From contig JAHEZD010000003.1 in the NCBI GenBank assembly GCA_023251255.1, positions 41,545 through 88,123 of the forward strand: a DNA stretch of 46,579 nt, in the 5' to 3' direction. Every line of letters starts with the position of its first letter. The first letter of the stretch is position 1. Source of the stretch: Chitinophagaceae bacterium (GTDB taxonomy: Bacteria > Bacteroidota > Bacteroidia > Chitinophagales > Chitinophagaceae). The notes beneath the pieces are model-generated. The model was not told the DNA's origin and did no database searches. It worked only from the letters and a program-made list of their open reading frames with translations. The position numbers were made by a program, and so were the translations under genes. This document shows, in pieces, positions 8,506 through 14,704 of the stretch.

Positions 8506-9555
8506 ATGAAGGGCAATCTTTTTGTACAACAGTGCAATACAATGGGTTTTCAGGAAAGAACCGCACTTCCTTCCACAAAAAGGTACCGGTTATTGCTTCT
8601 TTCCATCTTGTTGATGGTAACTTCCGTTAATGCACAAACAAGCACTGTTTACCCCCAACAAATAACCGTTGCAAAAGATGGAACGGGCAATTATAAAACC
8701 ATTCAGGAAGCTATTGATGCAGTAAGGGCCTATTCTCCCGAACATGTTACCATCAACATAAAAAATGGGGTCTACCACGAAAAAATTGTAGTGCCTGCGT
8801 GGGTCACCAATGTTTCCTTTATTGGAGAAAGCAAGGAAGGAACTGTTATTACGTATGAAGATTATTCTGGTAAGTTCATGGATGTGGATACGGTGAGCAA
8901 CAAGAAAAAATTTACCACTTTCAACTCCTACACGATGTATGTTCATGGCAATGACATCAATATAGAGAACCTCACCATTAAAAACGCCGCAGGCCGTGTG
9001 GGGCAGGCCGTTGCACTGCATGTGGACGGCGATAGGTTTGTGATGAGGAACTGCAACCTATTGGGGAACCAGGATACATTATTAACGGCCAACGACAGCA
9101 GTAGACAGTATTATTTCAATTGTTATGTAGAAGGTACAACGGATTTTATTTTTGGAAATGCCACTGCCATTTTTAAGGACTGTACCATTAAGAGCTTGAA
9201 GGATTCATACATTACAGCAGCATCCACCACACAGCGGCAACCATTTGGTTATGTGTTCTTGAATTGCAGGCTTACAGCTAACGATGAAACCAAGTTGGAA
9301 TACCTTGGAAGGCCTTGGAGGGCTTATGCCAAAGTGGTGTTCATTGGTTGCGAAATGGGCAAGCATATCCGTCCCGAAGGTTGGCACAATTGGAACAAGG
9401 TAGAGAATGAAGCCACTGCTTATTATGCAGAATATAATAACACAGGCGAAGGTGCAGCAACTGATAAAAGGGTCTCATGGAGCCATGTACTTTCTAAAAA
9501 GGAAGCAAGGAAATATACCCTTAAAAACATTTTTAGCGGCTGGATGCCCTTGTAA
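8506..9555 (+). CDS. Pectinesterase (carbohydrate esterase family 8)
   Basis: This 349-residue enzyme removes methyl esters from homogalacturonan, yielding pectate and methanol, and so prepares pectin for lyases. All CE8 signatures are visible on a right-handed beta-helix: GNYKTIQEAID near 61-71, NGVYHEK (87-93), QAVAL (167-171), QDTLL (189-193), DFIFG (213-217) and LGRPW (267-271). D190 and D213 are the expected acid/base and nucleophile, and R269 is the substrate/transition-state arginine. An export signal peptide (RLLLLSILLMVTSVNAQ, about 28-44) follows an unusually long N-terminal region. Initiation at the internal ATG at 8542 would shorten that region and is an equally good start. It is probably a separate transcription unit after the 8199-8289 hairpin. 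It fits functionally with the GH88 enzyme at the left of the window. Confidence 0.93.
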   Translation: MKGNLFVQQCNTMGFQERTALPSTKRYRLLLLSILLMVTSVNAQTSTVYPQQITVAKDGTGNYKTIQEAIDAVRAYSPEHVTINIKNGVYHEKIVVPAWVTNVSFIGESKEGTVITYEDYSGKFMDVDTVSNKKKFTTFNSYTMYVHGNDINIENLTIKNAAGRVGQAVALHVDGDRFVMRNCNLLGNQDTLLTANDSSRQYYFNCYVEGTTDFIFGNATAIFKDCTIKSLKDSYITAASTTQRQPFGYVFLNCRLTANDETKLEYLGRPWRAYAKVVFIGCEMGKHIRPEGWHNWNKVENEATAYYAEYNNTGEGAATDKRVSWSHVLSKKEARKYTLKNIFSGWMPL

Positions 9556-9640
9556 AATTCAAACAGCTTCAGTGAAGGAATATCGGATTGCCTGCTTTTG
9601 TCAATTAAACACTGTTTAAACGTTGGCAGGATGGAGGGAA

Positions 9641-10357
9641 TCAAACCAAATAATTGAAATAATAATCCTGCAGGAATTCTTTTCCCAGCCAGTTATAGGG
9701 AACCCATTTTTTTTCTATGGGCAAGAAGACCTCAACGGCAGACGGGTCTGGAAAGGTCTTGTAATCGAACCTTGTAGTGCCTGTGCTGATATAGCCAGTA
9801 TAATAATATTGCATGTTCTGTAAAACCGCATACTGCATCTTCTGCAGGATAAGGAACTTGCCCAAGCTGTACCGCTGGTATTGTGGATGGTAGATGTTCA
9901 TGATACCTGCAATGGCTTCGGCCCCTTTATCAAAATAACCAATAGCAACCAGTTTGTCCCCATCCCTTACTTCCACCATCATGGACTCAAAGGGGTTGGG
10001 AATTTCTGGTTGGTATAAATAGCTTTCACAAGTGGCAGATGTATTGAATGGCACATGGCCCCTGTAAAGCGAATACAGGTCTTCCACTTCAGCATTTATT
10101 GCAGCCCGCTTGATACTTACATGGAATGAGGAGCACTTCTTTTGAATGGTTAAGGCAGTTCTCTGTGGTTGGCATTGCCGCAACAAGGTTCTTAGCCAAA
10201 ATACGGGAATATTGTAACCATCACCATCTGCCTGGGTATCGTTGCAGGTAAACATCAGGTGCTGCATACGGTAATATCCTGTTGATAAGCAAACGTCCAG
10301 CATGTGCCCCTTAAAGCCGTGTTCCGTTGCTATGATGCATTGTGGTTGTTTGTTCAT
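9641..10357 (-). CDS. Arginyl/leucyl-tRNA-protein transferase-like (Bpt/ATE-type GNAT fold)
   Basis: A 238-residue cytoplasmic protein with no signal peptide. The C-terminal half resembles the GNAT-fold domain of bacterial Bpt and eukaryotic ATE transferases, which transfer an amino acid from tRNA to the N-terminus of target proteins. Visible segments are VAIGYFDKG, GIMNIYHPQYQRYSLGKFLILQKMQ and YYYTGYISTGTTRFDYKTFPDP, the last resembling the YLGYxI...KMxYKxxFxP core of Bpt. The N-terminal part lacks the obvious CPYL-type cysteine cluster. It has only scattered cysteines (C8, C23, C38), so target choice or activity may differ. It converges with the pectinesterase gene and stands alone. A general N-acyltransferase function is the alternative. 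Confidence 0.6.
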   Translation of the reverse strand: MNKQPQCIIATEHGFKGHMLDVCLSTGYYRMQHLMFTCNDTQADGDGYNIPVFWLRTLLRQCQPQRTALTIQKKCSSFHVSIKRAAINAEVEDLYSLYRGHVPFNTSATCESYLYQPEIPNPFESMMVEVRDGDKLVAIGYFDKGAEAIAGIMNIYHPQYQRYSLGKFLILQKMQYAVLQNMQYYYTGYISTGTTRFDYKTFPDPSAVEVFLPIEKKWVPYNWLGKEFLQDYYFNYLV

Positions 10358-10568
10358 TGATTTACACCCCGGCTTATTGGTATGGCAAAGATGGGAAACA
10401 ACACAATGAAATATTGCATGCTATGGCTCCAAATAAACAAAAAAGGGTATTTCGTTAACAATACGCTTCATTTTTGAACCTGTATGCCAGTATTTACCTG
10501 GAAGCATTGGTTTGCTAATTGGCTATTTGAATACGCATAACAGCACCATTGCCTATGGCATACAGGCA

Positions 10569-10856
10569 TTATTTCTTTTTGGCTGCCTTCTTCACCACTT
10601 TTTTAGCTGCCGCTTTAGGAGCAGGAACCACTTGTTTAGTTACGGGAGCGTCCATTTTTTCTTTAGGAGCTGCGGGCTTTTCCTTAGGAACAGCTTCTCC
10701 CTTGAACCCCTTAGCAAAAATCTTGGCCACTTTCTTTACCCTTGATTCAAACTCCTTATCACCAAGCACGGTTTTGAGGTCAGCAAGACTGGTTTCAATT
10801 TTCTTTTCTATTAAATGCCGGGCCTCTTTCTTTGAAGGCGATTTCTTCTTGTCCAT
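10569..10856 (-). CDS. Small Lys/Ala/Pro-rich basic protein, histone H1-like tail
   Basis: A 95-residue protein of two parts. Residues 1-55 are charged and probably helical (KEARHLIEKKIETSLADLK, then VKKVAKIFAKGF). Residues 56-95 are a low-complexity tail of Lys, Ala, Pro and Val ending PAPKAAAKKVVKKAAKKK. Such tails resemble eukaryotic H1 and the bacterial Hc1/AlgP-type proteins, and would bind DNA or RNA nonspecifically. There is no signal peptide, so it should be cytoplasmic and nucleoid-associated. It is a single gene with about 210 bp of non-coding DNA downstream and the periodic repeat spacer upstream. Function is inferred from composition only. A ribosome- or RNA-associated role is equally possible. 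Confidence 0.65.
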   Translation of the reverse strand: MDKKKSPSKKEARHLIEKKIETSLADLKTVLGDKEFESRVKKVAKIFAKGFKGEAVPKEKPAAPKEKMDAPVTKQVVPAPKAAAKKVVKKAAKKK

Positions 10857-10950
10857 TGCGTATAAAATTAGTTAACACAAAAATAATATTGAAACTCCCT
10901 TTCCAATGTTAAGTTTTCCTATGGAACTATTTCCAAAACCAAATCAGCTA

Positions 10951-11030
10951 GGACACGATAAGACATGGTCGAGCACGGTAGGACACGGTCGAACATGGTA
11001 GGACGTGGTCGAGCACGGTAGAACATCACT
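10951..11030. repeat. Decameric tandem repeat (10-bp units alternating in 20-bp pairs)
   Basis: Cut every ten bases from 10951 the sequence reads GGACACGATA, AGACATGGTC, GAGCACGGTA, GGACACGGTC, GAACATGGTA, GGACGTGGTC, GAGCACGGTA, GAACATCACT. The consensus is GRRCAYGGTM, with the last base alternating A/C, so the higher-order unit is 20 bp. Decayed copies continue to about 11100 (CGAACACGGT, CGAACCTTCG). It sits in the 492-bp gene-free spacer 10857-11348, between the basic protein and the LpxH-like operon. The weak minus-strand open frames over it are repeat artefacts. No gene or convincing promoter was seen in the rest of the spacer. Confidence 0.85.
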
Positions 11031-11348
11031 CGAACACGGTCGAACCTTCGTAGAAGGATGGTCGAAAGGGCACCGAACGATCGTCGAAGGAACAGGGTCA
11101 ATAAATACCCCAACAGCAAGTTTTATCAAAAAAGGCCTCTTGATCATTGGCCAACAATCATCCGGCCGTCCACTATTGACATTATTTATTCGTGTTGAAG
11201 ACAAGCTTGTATTCCATCAATGGGCAACCTCCTTTTTACCGTAAAACGAAGTGCATAACAATTAGTTAATGCATTGTTCACAATTCAGTGACCTTGCATT
11301 AACAGCAAATTCATGTTTGAATAGGAGTTTTGAAAAACCTTATTCTAG

Positions 11349-12236
11349 ATGGAAAGACGATCGGTTGAAGTAGTGGTAATCAGCGATGTTCATTTGGGAA
11401 CATTCGGCTGCCACGCCAAGGAATTGGTCAATTACCTTAAAAGCATCTCCCCCCAGATCCTTATACTAAATGGCGACATCATAGATGGCTGGCAGTTCAG
11501 CAAGCGTTATTTCCCCACATCGCACATGCAGGTCATCAAGGAGATTATGAACCTTGCCAGTAAGGGCACAAGGGTCATTTACATTACCGGCAACCACGAT
11601 GAAATGCTGCGCCGTTACAGCGATATACAGTTTGGCAATTTCCAGTTGACCGATAAGGTGGTGATGGAAATAAATGGCAAGATGACCTGGATTTTCCATG
11701 GCGACGTATTTGATGCCACCACCAAGGGCGGGGCAAAAATCATAGCGAAACTGGGCGGGCACGGTTATGATTTGCTCATCCTTATAAACCGCTTCATCAA
11801 TTGGTGGCTCAAACTGTTAGGAAGGGAAAAAATGAGCCTCAGCAAGAAGGTAAAGAATGCCGTGAAGGAGGCTGTTGCCTTCATCAACAATTTTGAGCAG
11901 ACGGCTGCAGAACTGGCCATTGAAAAGCACTATGATTATGTGATTTGTGGGCATATACACCAGCCACAGAAAAAAGTGGTCGAAACTAAGGATGGAAAAG
12001 TGACCTACCTCAACAGTGGCGATTGGATAGAGAACCTCACTGCATTGGAATACTGTCATAATGAGTGGACCATTTACCAATACAATGCAGAAAGCTTCAT
12101 CAGTACGGTTCAGGAATATGAAAAGAAGCTGCCGAGGGTAGACGTGGTCACCAATGAGGTTTTCATGCAGCTCAATACCCTTTCCATGCCACAAGCAGCA
12201 GCATTTTCCACCATCATCAAAAATCCATTACCATGA
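11349..12236 (+). CDS. LpxH-like UDP-2,3-diacylglucosamine diphosphatase family phosphoesterase
   Basis: A 295-residue calcineurin-type metallophosphoesterase without signal peptide. The five metal-binding blocks are all present: SDVHLG (12-17; D13, H15), NGDIID (41-46), GNHDE (81-85), HGDVFD (117-122) and GHIHQP (201-206). The family cleaves the pyrophosphate of UDP-diacylglucosamine to give lipid X for lipid A synthesis. The protein is longer than classical LpxH (~240 residues) because of a helical insert with a hydrophobic stretch (YDLLILINRFINWWLKLL), which could touch the inner membrane. Bacteroidota often carry more than one such paralogue, so the true substrate may be another lipid pyrophosphate. 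The stop codon overlaps the next gene's start by 4 bp (ATGA), showing translational coupling to a glycosyltransferase. Confidence 0.85.
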   Translation: MERRSVEVVVISDVHLGTFGCHAKELVNYLKSISPQILILNGDIIDGWQFSKRYFPTSHMQVIKEIMNLASKGTRVIYITGNHDEMLRRYSDIQFGNFQLTDKVVMEINGKMTWIFHGDVFDATTKGGAKIIAKLGGHGYDLLILINRFINWWLKLLGREKMSLSKKVKNAVKEAVAFINNFEQTAAELAIEKHYDYVICGHIHQPQKKVVETKDGKVTYLNSGDWIENLTALEYCHNEWTIYQYNAESFISTVQEYEKKLPRVDVVTNEVFMQLNTLSMPQAAAFSTIIKNPLP

Positions 12237-13309
12237 AAATACTTTATGCAGTACAGGCCACAGGCAATGGCCATATAGCAAGGGCCATTGAATTGCTCCC
12301 GTTCATCCAGCAGTATGGCGAAGTGGATATTTTCTTAAGTGGCAGCAACAGCAGTTTGGATATTGACCTGCCTGTCAAATACAGGAGCAGGGGCTTGAGC
12401 CTGTTCTATGGAAATAGGGGCGGGCTGGATTACTGGAAAGTAGCCAAGGCATTTTCCCCGCTCCGGATACTGAAGGAAGCAAGAAACCTTCCCGTGGAGC
12501 AATACGATATGGTATTGAACGATTTTGAAAGTATCACAGCGTTGGCCTGCAAATTGAAAAAAGTACCTTTTGTACATTTTGGCCACCAAGCAAGTTTTGC
12601 ATCGCCCAATGCGCCAAGGCCCTCAACAAAGGATTGGATGGGTGAGTTTATCCTGAAGAACTATGCCAGCTCGGCACATAAAGTTGGTTTGCACTTTGAG
12701 CAGTATGATAATGACATATACTGCCCCATCATCAAGTCGTCCATCCTCAATGCCTCCCCCACCAATCAGCAGCATATAACAGTTTACTTGGCGCACTACA
12801 GCGATGAAGTGGTACTGGAGCAGCTTAGCAAGATAAAAGATGTGCTGTTCCATGTGTTCAGCAAAAAAACCAAAGTGGAAACAAGGATGGGGAATGTTTT
12901 GTTGAAACCTGTTAACAACAATGGTTTCAATGAAAGCATGATTAACAGTGCCGGTGTTATAACAGGTGCTGGCTTTGAGACACCTGCAGAAGCATTGTTC
13001 ATGAACAAGAAGTTATTGTGCCTGCCCATACTTGGCCAGTACGAACAATTGTGCAATGCTGCGGCTTTGGAAGGATTCAATGTAAACGTACTGCATAAAA
13101 TAGATGGGAACTTTTCCTTCAAAGTGAAAGCATGGATGAATGGCCTGTCACCAAAACCGTTGCAACTCACTAAATCAACAGCAGAAATTGTTGAACTGGC
13201 AATCGAGAAAGGGCTGTCCATTAGGCAGCAACAAACAGGTGCATTTGGGTTAAAAGAATTATTGAACACTGGCGATACAGTCTTTCCTTTGCATAATTAT
13301 TCCATCTAA
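12233..13309 (+). CDS. MurG/GT28-like glycosyltransferase family protein
   Basis: A 358-residue cytoplasmic GT-B-type transferase. The N-terminus MKILYAVQATGNGHIARA has the acceptor-side glycine/histidine loop (GNGH) of the MurG-like and UGT superfamily. The C-terminal half contains GVITGAGFETPAEALFMNKKLLCLPILGQYEQ, matching the donor-binding GGxxTxxEaLxxgkP.l..P segment. It would transfer a sugar from a nucleotide donor to a lipid or envelope acceptor. Overlap with the LpxH-like gene upstream and a 9-bp gap to the GH1 gene downstream place it centrally in a three-gene operon. A glycolipid substrate is therefore inferred. Donor and acceptor cannot be read from sequence. Confidence 0.83.
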   Translation: MKILYAVQATGNGHIARAIELLPFIQQYGEVDIFLSGSNSSLDIDLPVKYRSRGLSLFYGNRGGLDYWKVAKAFSPLRILKEARNLPVEQYDMVLNDFESITALACKLKKVPFVHFGHQASFASPNAPRPSTKDWMGEFILKNYASSAHKVGLHFEQYDNDIYCPIIKSSILNASPTNQQHITVYLAHYSDEVVLEQLSKIKDVLFHVFSKKTKVETRMGNVLLKPVNNNGFNESMINSAGVITGAGFETPAEALFMNKKLLCLPILGQYEQLCNAAALEGFNVNVLHKIDGNFSFKVKAWMNGLSPKPLQLTKSTAEIVELAIEKGLSIRQQQTGAFGLKELLNTGDTVFPLHNYSI

Positions 13310-13318
13310 CCTGTACCA

Positions 13319-14662
13319 TTGTCAACACTCACATCAAAAGCTTTTGGACCGAATTTCCACTGGGGCGTTTCCATTGCGGCCGCACAAAATGAAGGGGCAT
13401 ACTTGGAAGATGGTAAAAGCCTGTCTACTTGGGATGCATTTGCTAGGAGGAAGGGAAAAATAAAAAGCGGCCACACACCACACATCGCTACAGATTTCTA
13501 CCATCGCTATAAGGACGATTTGCTGCTTACGAAAGCATTGGGCTTTACTGCTTTCCGTTTCTCCATTTCTTGGGCAAGGCTACTGCCTGATGGTACGGGA
13601 AGGGTCAACAAGCAGGGGGTGGAGTTTTACCATAACCTTATAGACGAATGCCTGAAATTGGGGTTGGTGCCGTTTGTCACTATCTACCACTGGGACCTTC
13701 CCTATGTACTGGAAAAGCAGGGAGGCTGGACCAGCACCATGATGCCCAAATGGTTCAACCGTTATGTAAAAGCCTGTGCTGAAAATTTTGGGGACAAAGT
13801 AAAGAACTGGATCATCATCAATGAGCCGCTAAGCTTTACGGCACTGGGCTATATGTTGGGCAAACATGCGCCTGGTAAGAAGGGCCTGGACAACTTCCTG
13901 CCTGCCATACACCATGCTGCCATGGCGCAGGCAGAAGGGGGGCGTATCATCAGGGAATTAGTGAAAGGAGCGTATATAGGCACCAGTTTTTCCTGCTCCC
14001 AAATTGTTCCCCACTCCCAAAAGGAAGAAGATATGCAGGCTGCCAATAGGATGGACATACTCATGAACCGGTTGTTCCTGGAACCTACCTTGGGCATGGG
14101 CTATCCAAAAGAAGAGAGCTTTCCTTTTTTGCGTAAACTGGAAATATACAATAAGGCCTGGCGCTATACCGATGCGCTCCAGTTCAAATTTGATTTCATT
14201 GGCCTGCAGAACTACTTCCCCCTGACCATTAAGTATAACCGCCTTATCCCGATTATCAATGCGTCAGAAGTAAAAGCAACCACAAGGCAGGTACCCCATA
14301 CTGACCTTGGTTGGGAAATGAACGCAGAAGCCTTTTATACAATTGTGAAGAAGATAGGACTGTATGGCGGTATCAAGGACCTCATCATCACAGAAAATGG
14401 CGCCTGCTTCAAGGACAAAGTAGAAAACGGAATGGTACATGATGAAAGGAGGATTGATTATTTCCAGAACCACCTCAAAGCCATGCTCAAGGCCAAAAAA
14501 GAAGGCATCAATATCAAGGGCTATTTCGCCTGGACATTAACGGACAACTTTGAATGGAATGAAGGTTACAACGCTAGGTTCGGTTTAATTCATGTTGATT
14601 TCAAGACACAGTTAAGAACAATAAAAAACTCCGGCCATTGGTGGCGGGAGTTTTTGACATGA
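13319..14662 (+). CDS. Glycoside hydrolase family 1 beta-glycosidase, TTG start
   Basis: A 447-residue (beta/alpha)8-barrel enzyme with no signal peptide, hence probably cytoplasmic. It has the GH1 opening FGPNFHWGVSIAAAQNEGA, the acid/base motif NEP (E169) and the nucleophile motif TENG (E359). Family members hydrolyse beta-glucosides, beta-galactosides and related substrates. The start must be TTG at 13319. The same frame has the upstream gene's TAA at 13307-13309, only three codons (CCT GTA CCA) lie between, and the first in-frame ATG falls deep in the domain. The gene is third in the LpxH-like/glycosyltransferase operon, so it may trim or recycle the glycoconjugate made there rather than feed on external sugars. 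A terminator hairpin is embedded in its last 13 codons. Confidence 0.92.
   Translation: MSTLTSKAFGPNFHWGVSIAAAQNEGAYLEDGKSLSTWDAFARRKGKIKSGHTPHIATDFYHRYKDDLLLTKALGFTAFRFSISWARLLPDGTGRVNKQGVEFYHNLIDECLKLGLVPFVTIYHWDLPYVLEKQGGWTSTMMPKWFNRYVKACAENFGDKVKNWIIINEPLSFTALGYMLGKHAPGKKGLDNFLPAIHHAAMAQAEGGRIIRELVKGAYIGTSFSCSQIVPHSQKEEDMQAANRMDILMNRLFLEPTLGMGYPKEESFPFLRKLEIYNKAWRYTDALQFKFDFIGLQNYFPLTIKYNRLIPIINASEVKATTRQVPHTDLGWEMNAEAFYTIVKKIGLYGGIKDLIITENGACFKDKVENGMVHDERRIDYFQNHLKAMLKAKKEGINIKGYFAWTLTDNFEWNEGYNARFGLIHVDFKTQLRTIKNSGHWWREFLT
14624..14655. terminator. Bidirectional terminator embedded in the 3' end of the GH1 gene
   Basis: AAAAACTCCGGCC (14624-14636) faces GGCGGGAGTTTTT (14643-14655), complementary except for one G-G position, with a six-base loop. 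T's follow the stem on the plus strand and a T-run follows on the minus strand too, so it can stop both the GH1 transcript and the convergent metzincin operon, whose stop codon is at 14705. It lies wholly within coding sequence, ending 7 bases before the GH1 stop codon is completed. Confidence 0.75.
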
Positions 14663-14704
14663 GAAAGAAAATCGAACTCCTATTTGTGTTAGTATAATTA
14701 CCCC

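Noticed and set aside
10919-11244. Open frames over the decamer repeat spacer
   Set aside because: Their repeated RPCPT/STTSYHV-type peptides simply reflect the tandem repeat, and no conserved domain or good start is present.
11271-11319. Bacteroidota-type promoter (TTG ... CATGTTTG) upstream of the LpxH-like operon
   Set aside because: The spacing between the elements (15 or 35 bases) is wrong and one key base differs from TAnnTTTG.
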